This document shows positions 45,465 to 56,543 of a stretch of DNA of 64,000 bases, piece after piece. The notes beneath the pieces are model-generated. The model did not search any database. It had not been told where the DNA came from and saw only the letters and a list, made by a program, of their open reading frames with translations. The translations under genes and the position numbers were made by a program. Each line of letters starts with the position of its first letter. The stretch's first letter is position 1. The DNA is from Usnea hakonensis (taxonomy: Eukaryota; Ascomycota; Lecanoromycetes; Lecanorales; Parmeliaceae): assembly GCA_013423325.1 (NCBI GenBank), contig BLJB01000092.1, positions 93,145 through 157,144 of the forward strand, given 5' to 3'.

Positions 45465-47771
45465 ATGAGTACAGCAAGGATATCCGGTGCGGTATGTCTA
45501 TGGTCCACTCCACCCACCCTTTCACTCACGCAAATCTGCTGCTGCAGCCACCCGCCAATGTCTCACACTCTAATTATTGTGTAGATGGAAGATGATGATC
45601 GACGAATTAAGGACAAGTGCGACGACTCCGTACCTTCCAGCACAGATGTCTCAAATATATTAGTCAATCCACGAAAGCGACCTCACAGTTACGACCCTAC
45701 AACACAGCTGGCGACCACCATCGATGAGGCTATTATACGCCAGGCCGACAAGGTCAAAGACTTGCATCCACAGAAGCGGATGCGGGTGGAAGAATGGCCC
45801 CTCAAGAGTTCGGATGACGCCGCTGCATCTGACCGTTCCTCCCAACTGGCACACGGAAGATCGGTCTCGCCTAGTCAGAAACGGATCAGCACATCAAGTA
45901 CACGACGATCAAGGTTCTTTGAAGGCAGCATGAACGACAAGGTCAGTCAGCGGCCTCCAAGCCTTTACACCCAGGAAGAGCAAGCCATGGAGCGGTATGC
46001 AAGTGTGAACATGGAAGATGCGGACATGGTCTATGATGCTGGGATTGAATCGAACAAGCCAGCGGGCATGTTTCGGTTTGGCAAAGCGATTGCTAGTGCT
46101 TTTAGCTCTGTCAATGTCTGGCAAGGCCTCAACGGCATATGGAAAGAGAAAGAAAGAGAGAATCAGTCGAACCAAGAGAGAGAGAATTTGAAACTCAAGG
46201 CGGAGCTGAAATATGCCGAGCTGAAGAAAAACGGGTTTAGGGGGACCCATAATGCTCTAGCTCGTCCAGAAAGTCAGGAGGTCCCATCAATCACATACGA
46301 GGACACTGATGAATCTCGACGGAGTTCTTTTCGCGACTCCGGTGTAGACGTCGACGGATACCGGTCGTCGTCTGATCGGAAAGACAGCGGCCAATTTACT
46401 CCATCGGCCGAGGGTCTGAAGCCTCCTCCAACCTTGGTTGCAATTCATCGTTCTGCAAGTCCTTTCTCTGATGCTAGCTCTGGACGCCGATCATCCATTC
46501 GTTTTCACAAACCGTCGTTAGAGGGCTTGAAGAAAGTCAAATCCCACATTCACCTGCCATCCATCAAGAGAAGCATCGAGGATGTGGTACCTGTGCCACC
46601 AATCGGAATGGATGATGTGGCAGGGCCGGGACTACGTAGGGAAGCGTCAAAGAAGGATATCTCAAAACAATACAGACTCAGCAAGAGAGTGAGTGACCTT
46701 GAAAATAAGCTTGAGGTCGCCCGCCGAGAGTTGGAGCTGTCAATCCAACAGGCCCCACCAGTTCCGGATCTTCCTGTGAGCATTGGACGAGCACGGTTTG
46801 TGCCTGGAGCTCTTGCGTCTCTCCCTTCTGAACGGCTGCTGACGCCGCAAACCGGTAACAAAGACATTGCCGCAGAGGAGAGCAGTGGGCCAGCCGCTGA
46901 AGCTGTCGATGAAAAGGCCCAGCAAGCAAATGTCGAGGCCACGGAACAGGCGCTATGGGACAAGACAGCAAGTGAAATTGCTGCACGCAATGCGGCGGCA
47001 CGTCAACACAGGGCCTCTAGGGCCGATACCGAAACCCATGATGTTCTGGAGTCTGAGGCAGCAAAAGGTTGTGCATCGAAGAGAAAAAGCGATATGTCTT
47101 GGAAGTCCAAGGAAAACAGAATACCTGTCAAGCACGAGCCTTCTGGAGTAAACAAACGTCCGCCAAAGGCCTATGCAAAGACTCCACGTAGCTCGCTAAC
47201 GACCAAGAAGGATAAAGTGCCACCTGTGCCCTCTAGTGGCCTAGCTTTTGACCCAACGAACGTCGATCAGCGCAGGTTCATGGCCATGCGTGCCATTCAC
47301 GATAGCCACGTTCCTTTTGGCAAATCCTGGGATGACATGAAGAACCTGCGAAAGGTCTACACCGATGCCTCGGAAGCCGAGTTGGTGGCGTACATCAGCA
47401 ACCTGAACGCATCGAAAAAGGTCACGGATTATACTTCAGTCTCACATGGAGATTGTCCGTCGTCACCATTCCTTGGTCGCCTGGGTTCCACCTCACCCAT
47501 GAAGACCAGAGCTCGTGCTTCAAGGCGTGGCATTTCTCCTCCACCGCCAAGCATATCTTCAGCGAAGAAGTTCCATAGGGATCTTGATGCAGAGAAATCA
47601 TCCGCCCCTGCCAATCAGATGTCACCCGAGGCTGATGAGGAAATGGATACTTTTCCTACGGATTCTCCATTGAGGACGGATGGGAGAGCCCCAGAAGCTA
47701 CACAAGCGAGCATGGACAAACCTCTACCAGAGGTAAAGGACGACTTTGAGTGGGACGAAGATGTGTTTTGA
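45465..47771 (+). CDS. Large disordered nuclear-type protein with acidic EWDEDVF tail
   Basis: A 27-nt first exon (45465-45491, MSTARISGA) splices over a 93-nt intron into 45585-47771, giving about 737 residues; without it the frame would start at MEDDDRR. Most of the sequence is serine/proline/charged and disordered, with basic clusters (NPRKRPHSYD, PQKRMRVEEW, KTRARASRRG) suitable as nuclear localisation signals. A conserved-looking island is ESNKPAGMFRFGKAIASAFS followed by NVWQGLNGIWKEKE. One coiled coil lies near residues 365-395 (KQYRLSKRVSDLENKLEVAR). A second island is VDQRRFMAMRAIHDSHVPFG with a charged helix. The final KDDFEWDEDVF is a signature I associate with fungal proteins annotated as nuclear RNA-binding; no RNA-binding domain is visible, so I do not assign that function. 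Confidence 0.78.
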
Positions 47772-48537
47772 GACATTGTCGTCACGGAGAATGAGGGCTT
47801 CAAGTGCTTACCCAGGAATGCAGTAAGGAGTAGGAATCACAATGACATCAAAGGGCATCTTCCCCAACGGACTCCAAGGTTGTTCGACTTCAAATAACGA
47901 CATTAGCTTCCTGGCTCCTAATGGCCCGGGACACAACTGCATCAAATCTCTGTCAGGTTTCTCTTCTTTTTCATTTTAAATCTAGATTGGACATTAAGTA
48001 ACACGGCACAGAACCGATATCTTCAAAGAATCGAAAATGGGCCGTGTCTTGCTTCTATCTTTGAGCGTGGCGTTAGGTAGCTAGCCACTAGCAACAAGCG
48101 TGGCGTTGTTTATATATCCACGAGCTGAACGAGACTGGACATACGAAAGGCAGCCTTTGGGAAGGAAGGATGCGATGACCATGACGGCTTTTACATGCCC
48201 TGTTGATTGTTAAGTGGGATGTGAATGATGTAAATAAAATCATGCACAAATTGTTCTCTGTCCGATATTTTGCACAACTCCACAGTACACCATCTCTGTC
48301 TGTCTTCAGGGTCGTGGCGGAACACTTATTCTATTCTACCTAGGTATGTTTGAAACCATGATGCTGTTTCCAACCATGTTTCCTTTCCGATCCATGCCTG
48401 AAACACGAAATATTATCAAGGAACCGCGAGACATGAAATCACTAACCCCCAGTCAACTGTAGTAGCGATCATAGAATGAAAAAATTTGCTGGAGAGACTC
48501 ATTACAGAAAGAAGCCATCGTTCGTTAACCTCACGAA
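47772..48537. other. Convergent intergenic spacer; no gene seen
   Basis: 3' flanks of the disordered-protein gene and of the HTH-HD gene. No further feature is supported. Confidence 0.6.
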
Positions 48538-49890
48538 TCACTCACTGCAACTGCTTTCATCCCCGGAACTCTCCTCATCCTCCCCCGTCTCCATAAACTG
48601 CCTCCCAGGATCCACAAAGTTGCTTCTCGCATCCCTCCCTCCGCTCTCCACAACCCCATTCCCACCCGCCATCTGCAATTCCTCCTCCAGCCAGCCCCGA
48701 AACAACAGCACCCTCTCCGCCCTCTCCCGCGCGAGCCTCCTCCCCTCCCCCGTCTTCATCAACGCTTCCAACCTGCCCAATTTATCCTCCAAATGCTTGC
48801 CCGTCTCATGCAGCGCCCTCCCCCTCGCGCCCCCAAATGCAAACGCGCGTCCTAATCCCACAGCACCGAGGGCGTCGAGGCGGTCCGCGTCTTGGACGAT
48901 GGCGAGTTCGGGGAAGCGGCGCAGGGCGGAGAGGTGGATTGCCGGGTGGGATGTTTCGGTGGTGTAGGAGATTGAGGCGGAGATGATGGAGACGGGGATG
49001 GCGATGTGGGGGGGCCAGCCGAGGGTTAGGAGGTGGGTTTCTATGGTTTGTGGCGGGGGAGGGGGGAGGGGGTCTGTGGTTGTGGAGGGGGGGGAGGGGA
49101 GGGAGGTGTTGGGTTGGGTGTGCATTTGGGGTTGGGGTTGGGACTGCGAAGGGTCGGGGGGGGGCGGATGCGGCTGGTATTTGTGGTCGTCAATGTCGTG
49201 CATCAGCGCCACGAGCTCCGTGATCGTCTCGTCGAACTTGACATCTTGGAACTTTTGACGCTCGACGCGGAGGATCGCCATGCTGAGCGTGAGCACCCGC
49301 TGCACGTGCGCGTAGTCGTGCGACATGTCGAATCGCGGCGCGGACATGAAGTCCTGGACGAAAGTCCTCGTTTTTTCGAGGAGGTGCTTCACGGTGCTGC
49401 GGCTGAGGTTCCGAGTCGGTTCCGTGCGCCGCTTGTTCTGGTTTCCCGTGCTATTCATTCCTCCGTTACCAGTGTCGTCCCGCGGTAGGGTCTGCACCCA
49501 GAATCCTTGCTCGTCCCTCGGCTTCGGGATCCGCTGCGCTTGCAAACCCAGGCGGCGGACTGTGCGCCACATTGTGCTCTCGTTGACCACCGTGCCGCAT
49601 GAGGTCTCAAGGAAGCGACACATTTCTTTGATGTAGGCATCGGGCCGCTCAGCAAGGTATGAGCGGAGGCGCTGTTCGTGTTCCGGGGTGATTTTGGAAG
49701 GGCGGCCGGTGGAGGTGCGTTTGCGGGACGACGGCAGCCACACTTCGCCGCAGTTGTCGTAGAGCTTCTTCATGGCGCGGGCTTTTTTGTCGGAAACGGA
49801 GTGGGTGGCTGTAATGTCTTTGATGGAATGGCCGGCGGCAAGGTCGGCTTTGATGCGGGCGCGGATGGCGGTAGTGAGGGGGCGGGGCAT
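48538..49890 (-). CDS. Transposase-like HTH fused to HD-domain phosphohydrolase
   Basis: Single uninterrupted minus-strand frame of 450 residues starting MPRPLTTAIRARIKADLAAG. Residues 1-120 are two helix-turn-helix units of the Tc1/mariner or IS630 transposase type: a first one with HSIKDITATHSVSDKKAR, then GRPSKITPEHEQRLRSYLAE and a second one ending STMWRTVRRLGL. No DDE catalytic domain follows. From about 165 an HD-superfamily phosphohydrolase begins: HDYAHVQRVLTLSMAIL (H191-D192, H195), LVALMHDIDDHKY (H231-D232) and QDADRLDALGAVGLGRAF (D334/D336), with a proline-rich insert at 240-280. The HD part resembles the YedJ-type metal-dependent phosphohydrolases. The HTH would suit DNA binding and the HD part a nucleotide or phosphoester substrate; the combined role is unknown. 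A MITE-like element lies about 230 bp upstream. The start is the only ATG before the first HTH. Confidence 0.85.
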   Translation of the reverse strand: MPRPLTTAIRARIKADLAAGHSIKDITATHSVSDKKARAMKKLYDNCGEVWLPSSRKRTSTGRPSKITPEHEQRLRSYLAERPDAYIKEMCRFLETSCGTVVNESTMWRTVRRLGLQAQRIPKPRDEQGFWVQTLPRDDTGNGGMNSTGNQNKRRTEPTRNLSRSTVKHLLEKTRTFVQDFMSAPRFDMSHDYAHVQRVLTLSMAILRVERQKFQDVKFDETITELVALMHDIDDHKYQPHPPPPDPSQSQPQPQMHTQPNTSLPSPPSTTTDPLPPPPPQTIETHLLTLGWPPHIAIPVSIISASISYTTETSHPAIHLSALRRFPELAIVQDADRLDALGAVGLGRAFAFGGARGRALHETGKHLEDKLGRLEALMKTGEGRRLARERAERVLLFRGWLEEELQMAGGNGVVESGGRDARSNFVDPGRQFMETGEDEESSGDESSCSE

Positions 49891-50120
49891 GATTGCTAAT
49901 GGAGGGATGCGTCAAGAGTGGGATGGGAGCAGGCTGAATGGATCGAGATGTCTGGGTGTGTAAGATTCGTCTCTGCTTTATTCGTGATGCCTGAGTTGGA
50001 TTGAGGTTGAGTCGACTTGGGACAGAAGTCTTGAAGGTGGAGTCGTCGTCTGCCAAGCTTTGCGAAATCAAAATGCGCTAGTGAGCCCTCAGCCCTAACA
50101 TCGCAAAGTATTAGGTAAGC
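49891..50120. other. Promoter-side flank of the HTH-HD gene
   Basis: Upstream flank with no recognised site. It contains a minus-strand frame rich in proline and arginine that is not credible. Confidence 0.5.
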
Positions 50121-50277
50121 ACGCGGGTGACAGAAAAATCCGCACTAGTGGATAAATTACTATTCTACTACTTTTTAAAATTTTAAAAGTAATTAGATAG
50201 ACTGTAGAATGAGATTAAGATAAATTATAAGATATTGTTCAAATTCTAGGGTGTACGGATTTTTCTGTCACCCGCGT
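50121..50277. mobile_element. MITE-like element with 25-bp terminal inverted repeats
   Basis: ACGCGGGTGACAGAAAAATC at 50121-50140, continuing to 50145, is matched by its inverted complement at 50253-50277. The two 25-nt arms differ at one position. The 107-nt interior is AT-rich and non-coding, with TTTTTAAAATTTTAAAA at its centre. The 157-bp size and symmetric arms are those of a non-autonomous DNA transposon; a target duplication was not identified with confidence. Confidence 0.78.
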
Positions 50278-50760
50278 TAAGTTAGATAATCTGGACCTTA
50301 GGGCTAGGGCTGACTTCAGGGGTGGTCTTGGCACTAGTCTATCGCACATAGGTACCTATCTGGTCTTTGAAAATGTCAAAGTAACAACAGCTAGCCAGCT
50401 CAACGTCTACATCTTTCTGGTGAGCCCATATGCCTTCTTCGTCAATGAGCAGAAATCCTTGGTCGTCAACATCGTGATGGAGCGGTCCTTGCTTCGGTTT
50501 GGCTCGGGAAGACACTTCTCTTTGGATATAGAATCTTTGCGAATCTTGCCCAGTCCCCCGTCAAACTTAGAATTAACATGGCATTTTAGAAGACTGTGCA
50601 AAAGGTATCAAGTATACTATACATGTCCTTCTACAAGGCTGGTATACAGAGAGAGTGAGTGGGTGATTTGAATCATATTAAAAGCTACCTTTAGGACGAA
50701 GATATTACTCCACCATCCTTTTCTCGAATTAAAACCTTTACATCTATTTCTTCAACCACG
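50278..50760. other. Intergenic; no gene seen
   Basis: 3' flank of the coiled-coil gene. The 83-residue plus frame at 50,420 is unsupported. Confidence 0.55.
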
Positions 50761-51863
50761 CTAGGAATGGTTGCCACATCGATTCTCAAAGCTTGCTGAT
50801 GGACCGGCATATTGAAGGCGCCAATTCGCCTCTTCAAAGGTGTGGTAAGTTGACAGCAACTGATTTGACAAGATCCCGATCCGGTTCTCCATCTTCCGCC
50901 GTCCAGAGTCCGCCTCTTCCTTCATGGAATGCAGCGCCCTTGTATGCTCTTTCCTTTCTTCAACAGCGGCCGCATTATTAGATTCGCATTGTCGTTCCAA
51001 TTGGACGACTCTTTCGTTAGCTATGTGTTCTCTGAGCTGCGTGGTTTCGAGGGCACTGCGCGTTGCCTGCAACCTAGAGGTGCTGCGAGACAACTCTTGC
51101 GAGACATTATGAACGGTTTGCCTCGCGAGCTCTTCGGCGCTCTTTCTGGCTTCCACTTGCTCCTTGAGGTTCACGACTTCTGCTTTTGAAATGGCAAGCT
51201 CTTTAACTGAAGTTTCTAGCTTTGCCGTAAGCGATGCGTTTGTTGTCGTCCGTTGTTCCAGTTCGCGCCGACAAGCATCCAACTCCATACCAGACCTTTT
51301 CATTTCAGCTTTGGTGGAAGCTACCTCTAGGCCAGATCGCTCAAGTTGAGCTACCATTGAGGTGATTTTCTCGGAGCGCTGTTGTAGTGACTGCTTGCAA
51401 GCCTCAAGCTCCGACTTTAGACTTGCCATCTCGGTCTCTTGTGTCTTCGCATGGAGTTCGGATCTTTGGGTTGTCTTGATGGCAGTGTCTCGCTCACCAA
51501 TTGCTTTTTTGAGCGACTTGCAAGGGTTAGCCCCGATGATCAACGGCGAAATGACAACATACCTCATTCGCTCTCTCGACGAGCCCTTGCAGTTCGAAGG
51601 AGCGTGCCTCAAATTGTTGTTTCAAGTGCTGGTAACCTTAGCGAGGGCACAAAGGCCTATTAAGGTGACCATACCATTGCTGAATCATCTATGGATGTGT
51701 TTCCATGTGCGATCCCATGGCCTCCAGTCGCTAACATACCGTAGAAAGGAAAATTCATCCCTTGCAGTGCTGACATACTGGACGATTTCTCCAATGCAGG
51801 CATGTCGAAATGGGAAGGGAAAGTGCTCCGATCATCTTCCAAGCATGGGTTCGATCCATCCAT
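50761..51863 (-). CDS. Coiled-coil protein
   Basis: Three exons on the minus strand, 51740-51863, 51563-51636 and 50761-51516, about 317 residues. The joined frame reads MDGSNPCLEDDRSTFPSHFD at the start, then GYQHLKQQFEARSFELQGLV across exon 2 and SLKKAIGERDTAIKTT into exon 3. From about residue 50 nearly to the end it is a continuous charged heptad pattern (MASLKSELEACKQSLQQRSE, then ELERRTT-like and LEQRTTTNASLTAKLETSV). This indicates a long parallel coiled coil, broken once near residue 220. No catalytic domain is visible. Such proteins are often structural or cytoskeleton-associated, but I cannot assign a role. Internal similarity of repeated 'ELEACK/ELDACRREL' segments suggests expansion by duplication. 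Confidence 0.75.
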
Positions 51864-53564
51864 ACTACTGGGCTAAGATGGTAAGAGGACAAAAGTGATT
51901 TAGAACAAAAAGCAGTGTTTGAATCCCTCTATCGACGAAACACGAGGCATATACTCAATTATATACTGGGTGTGCAATGGGCAAGTTTTTTACCGATCGT
52001 TTAAAATTACAAAATGTACCCCTATCCAAGCATTCAAATGACCTCTATCGATTTGTGCTACATGAATACAATCTAGATTAGCACAAGTTTGTCGTCACAG
52101 CCCAAGGTCTGGATTTAGCCTTGAGTCCGGTCACGACTCACAAGAATATGTTGTCTGCTTCCCATTAGAGAAAGTTGTATTGCTCATACTAGTATTAGAT
52201 GAAGACCTGGGAGGTTCCCTTTCGCTCAGCGGTATTGGCGCAAAGTTGAATGCGGGCATCTGACAAGGAACATGACCGTTGAGAAAATCCTGAAGCATGT
52301 CAAAACAAGTTTCAGCTCATTCTACACTGTGGATTTTCAGATGTGTGAGATCCACCTCTTCAAATGGAGAGGACAATCAAATCATTGAGCACAAGACCGA
52401 TTGAAAGAAAGGAGAGATATGCAAAAGCAGCAACGACCTTGAGAGGCCTCAGCTGGAAAATTTCGACGGGCGGTTGTGAGCGGTAAGTCTGCCTATTTCG
52501 CTGGAAAATCCTTCCCTATATGGAAGATTCGCTGACCCCGGAGAATGAGAAAGGAAAGGGTGGACGTGACAGCGACGAGGACTCGCAGTTTTATGTACTT
52601 TAAAGTCGCGAGGTGCATGCCGCCTTACCGCATTTGTTGCCGTCAATCTCCGAACCTCAGCACTCTAAATTATTTCACTCAACGTTTTTTATGCTGGCAA
52701 AGGTGGATCGAGACAACGAAGCACTTCTTTCTGAATCATGCCAGCCATCATCCTTGATTCGATGCGCCTCAGCGACTGTGGCCAACTTTTCCTGCCTATC
52801 CCGAAGGAAAAATGAAATGACGGTCAGTCTGTGATCAAATCGAGGAGCCAGCTGAGCAACCCTGTCCAACAACGAGACGGAGACTTACCCATTAAACTCG
52901 CGTGGCTTACTAGTAGCCACCTGAGTGTTAATCTGCAATTTTGAGAAGGGTTTGACAATAAAGAAAGACAATGGTGCAGCATATTCTATCGCCAGCCACG
53001 CCCCATAGCTAGGTTGGTTAGGCAGATTGAATGCTGAAAGGAAACAAGGGTTTAACAGGTTCCAGCATCAGACTAAGTGGCTAAGTGGCCAGGAATGTGA
53101 AATATCTGCTTTGAGATCATCCGGGAATGCGCCAAGTGTTAATTGGCTGCCGTGAGCTAGAGGCAAGACTCCTTGTGTCTGCACGGCACGTCGTTGAGCC
53201 GCGGAGTGATATTTGCTTCCCATATCTCTTCACGTCTTGCTCTTGCGATTATCCGCCGCGAATCGGGGAGTTTACTCGTGATTTTAGGCTTGAGGACGAG
53301 TATATTCAGCCAGCCCCGTTCGGGTCGCTTTGTTCTAGACTTGATATACAGACCAGAGAGTCTCAGAGTTCTGTTCCGTAGTGGTGGTGATCTACGCCAC
53401 GAGCGGTGTAGAGTAGATGGTGCAATCTGCTGCACTCGAACAGTAGTTACCCCACTTGAAATTTCTTTCGATTATAAAGAGATCCATTGTAGCTTTTTTT
53501 TTCTCTGCACACGGTCGACCCAATCTTTGGCCATTAAATTGTAAAACTCCTATCGAAAAGAACC
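51864..53564. other. Intergenic; unresolved coding-like patch near 52,675-52,960 minus
   Basis: On the minus strand, 52,675-52,872 encodes a protein-like stretch (HRLTVISFFLRDRQEKLATV) that continues upstream in the right phase only across a 27-nt interval, too short for an intron. I do not call a gene. Nothing else is supported. Confidence 0.4.
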
Positions 53565-54143
53565 ATGAATATTCAGGCTCGGTTTATTCAGGACCCCAGG
53601 GACGACTAGCTCATCAAAGCAGTGTGTGAATGGATCAACGTGCCCCTCAACAATGATCACGTTCGAGAAGCAATGCGGTCCAGCGGAGCATGGGAGGTTT
53701 GGCTTCAACTTGAGCTGTTCTTTGCATTAGGTCCTGTATTGAAACAGTTCAATGGCGAGCTCAAACGCGAAAAGACACAAATCTGGGAACACAGTCCAGA
53801 CGATCGCATCGACTTCTGGTTCACGCCGGATCCCAAACTTAAGCCAATGCAGCCGGAACCCAACCTTGAGCCAATGCAGCGTTGGGGATTGGAGCTCAAG
53901 TGTCGCACCAACGCTGAGACCCATGATGTCTTTAATCGGAGGGTATATGGCGATATCACCAGATGCACTCAGCAACCGGCAACATCCCAAACAGCCCTGT
54001 ACGTCATCGCGATCAGTCATGATCATGACGACATCAACGGCTTCAATCAAGTGAATGCCCCTGATACTCGTTTTTTCTACACCAAGGTTCCGCGTGAAGG
54101 CTCACTTCCAATTTACGTGATCTGGTGTAAATTCCTATACTAA
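53565..54143 (+). pseudogene. Orphan gene with an in-frame stop near its start (or missing 5' exon)
   Basis: From the ATG at 53565 (MNIQARFIQDPRDD) the frame meets TAG at 53607-53609. It then continues open for 177 codons as LIKAVCEWINVPLNNDHVRE, GAWEVWLQLELFFALGPVL, RIDFWFTP, LELKCRTNAET and ALYVIAISHD to 54143. The motif order (aromatic helix, DFWF, ELK-R, Y-I-S strands) resembles a restriction-endonuclease-like fold in general shape, but I do not recognise the family. The stop could be a C-to-T change of CAG. Alternatively the real start is an unrecognised upstream exon splicing at the AG of TAG. The next in-frame ATG (53669) would remove the first helix. Confidence 0.45.
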
Positions 54144-55134
54144 GCCTGAGAGCTATTACGAACGTACCAGCGTCTGCGATCAGGGCCTCGGGACATGTGC
54201 GATGGATAGTTTCCATTTTGGACGGGGGTAGCTTGAGATGAGCAGTGGTCGAGAGGGGAGATCCTACTATTCTTACAACAGCGTTGAAGCACCGATGTCA
54301 TAACCCTGATCATTTTCAATTCAGTCGGGACCTCGATGTCTTTCTCGCTGCGCGAGTGCAAAATCCATTACCAAGACAGGACGTGGCATACTTGCAATTT
54401 CAACCTTGTGCCCGATTCACTCGCCCTCGTAATTAGTATCGTAAGTTGAGATCTCCATTGGAGGATGAAGGTGTGGGGTTGGGGGCTAAAGTTCAGCTGT
54501 TGGAGGCTGTATTTCGATGTACGTATACGATTATAATTCTAGTTTCACCCCTTACACTGACGGGATATGACGACATAAATTTTCTGTAGACTCTAAGTGA
54601 GAAACATGATGAGGCCAAACATCCGCCTCAAGCCGCCTATACAAAACCCCGGCGCTCAGATACCTCCCATGTCTACGCGATGAAGACCTAGGACGGAGTC
54701 GTCGCTCTCCGTATATGTTTAAAACCCCCCTTAAAAATCACTGTAATAGCTCTGAAAGAGATGGATACAGAGACTGAGGGACAATCGCACACTCTCTCTC
54801 GCAGCGACCATGGGCCAAGGCCGTGCCTATCCGCACACACCGGAACCCACTGCCACACAAAGTATGCAGATATGCGAGACATGGACTGACTCATTAATCC
54901 GCAGTGCTACTGTGGGGGGATGATTCATCACCAACTCGCCTTGGAAGGAGTCCAAAGAATCTACTTTCGAGGACATACTAGGAAGCAAGAAAGCGTTTCA
55001 AGTGTCCGCGAAAATGGCGTTGAAGCCTAACCGTCAATATTTCAACGTGATTAAAGCATATCTATACGTACAAAGAATTCGCGGCGCAACGTATGGGTTG
55101 AAAGAACGCTCTTCCCGGGTAGTAATAAACCATA
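54144..55134. other. Convergent intergenic spacer; no gene seen
   Basis: 3' flanks of the orphan frame and of the cyclase-family gene. Frames of 63-73 residues are unsupported. Confidence 0.6.
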
Positions 55135-56543
55135 TCAGAAAATAGCAGTACCGTTTACATGCGAGGCTATGCCACCTATCGCCCCGCATTAGCAAAAGCG
55201 AATGTGGGAGGAACAAAATTGCAGAGAGAGGTTCCTCACCAGGAACGTTTGCAGGCGCGCTGGTGACGAAGAAGGTCCATCTGTTTTTCTCTCTGCATGT
55301 CTGCGCTAGGGATTCCAGGTCTACCATTTCTCCGAGAGGACTGGGATGAGCGGGTTAGATGGTTCAGAGGGGTGTCAAGTCTGGTATTGGAATGCAGCTT
55401 ACCAGCCCCACATTGCAAGTAAGTATTCGTGGATGTGATAGTCTGATGGTTCGTTTTAGTTTAACCGACAATGGGTTAGAATTTAGACATCGGCACACCT
55501 TGGTTCGTAGGCCAAGCTTCAAACGTCGGGCTATCGCCCGCAACAGCAGCAAAGTAGCAATCGTGCAACCAGTCAAGCATCGCCTCCTCCTGCTTGACAC
55601 CCGCGAACAGCTGCTGGGTGTTTGGCCCTAATTCGTGGTACCGCCGGGCCAGCCGGGTCCTTTCGTCCACCGACTTGCTATAATATGTTTTGATGAAGCC
55701 GCTTCTGATGAACAACATGTCGCCAATCTGTATATCCCCTCCTTGAACTTGAGGTCTTATATCGATCTCTTGCTCTTTTCCACATGCTTCGAGCTCGGCA
55801 TATGATATACGATCCGATTGGTATGCGTCGAGAGCAACGCCTTTCTTCTCTGCATATGAGCGGTAGTCGAGGAGTATGCCGCGGCCGGCTATACCATGGT
55901 TTGACCAGTTGTGGATGGAGCATTTATTGTTGGCTTTGGGACCGATGATGTCGGCGCCGCGGGTGTTATTGTAGAAGGTTTGGGTGGGGACCCAGGCGAA
56001 CTGAGAATCCTTTAGCGCAAGTCGTGAGATACGTTTGTTCATTGTTGGTGGGGAAAGGATACATGGCTGAAACCGTCCCATTGTGTCCCACTCTGAGTGT
56101 TCAGTTCGTATGTTTCATCGTAAACGATGTTCTCGGTCAGGGTCTTGATGTTGTGTTTGAAGCTTTCTCGGTCGAACCCTGGAACTTCGGGGTGATTCAA
56201 TGGTAAACTATAGTCACTTGCTTTTAGCAACACTTGCGGCTGACATTGACGCGCTTTTTCATTACTTCAATGACACCATTTCACCAGTCTTGATCTCGCT
56301 TGCGGCCGCCGCTTTGACTCTCGTGGGCGTCAACAGATTGAGACGGCCTATGGAATCGGACTCGCCCCATACCCAAGCCGTCGGCATCCCCGGGGGTGCA
56401 TAAGGGGCTTGTGGGACGTCTTTCCGCTGTGGAAAATTGGTGCAATTAGGGTCGAAAGGGATGGTCGTAGCTGTCTTATTCATTGTCAAGGAATCTCTTA
56501 TTTGGCCGAGCCGGCTTTGGGCATTGGATTTGCTGTCTGACAT
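55135..56543 (-). CDS. Cyclase-family (kynurenine formamidase-like) hydrolase
   Basis: Six exons on the minus strand: 56266-56543, 56063-56207, 55499-56000, 55403-55442, 55240-55340, 55135-55175, about 368 residues. The 40-nt and 41-nt 3' exons are easy to miss but give the family's C-terminus exactly: YHIHEYLLAMWG, then CPLGEMVDLESLAQ, RWTFFVTSAPANVPG and GIASHVNGTAIF before TGA. Earlier parts show GRLNLLTPTRV, GEMVSLNLPLNHPEVPGFDR, NTQSGTQWDGFSH (metal-site region near residues 130-141), GIAGRGILLDYRSYA and DMLFIRSGFIK. The canonical HxGTHxDxPxH is replaced by SGTQWDGFSH, as in many fungal members. The family includes formamidases and isatin hydrolases; the substrate here is unknown. Start at MSDSKSN; a longer upstream extension looks like untranslated leader. 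Confidence 0.86.

Noticed and set aside
52675..52960. Coding-like minus-strand patch (RFDHRLTVISFFLRDRQEKL)
   Set aside because: Phase continuity upstream needs a 27-nt intron, too short to be credible; no start codon could be assigned.
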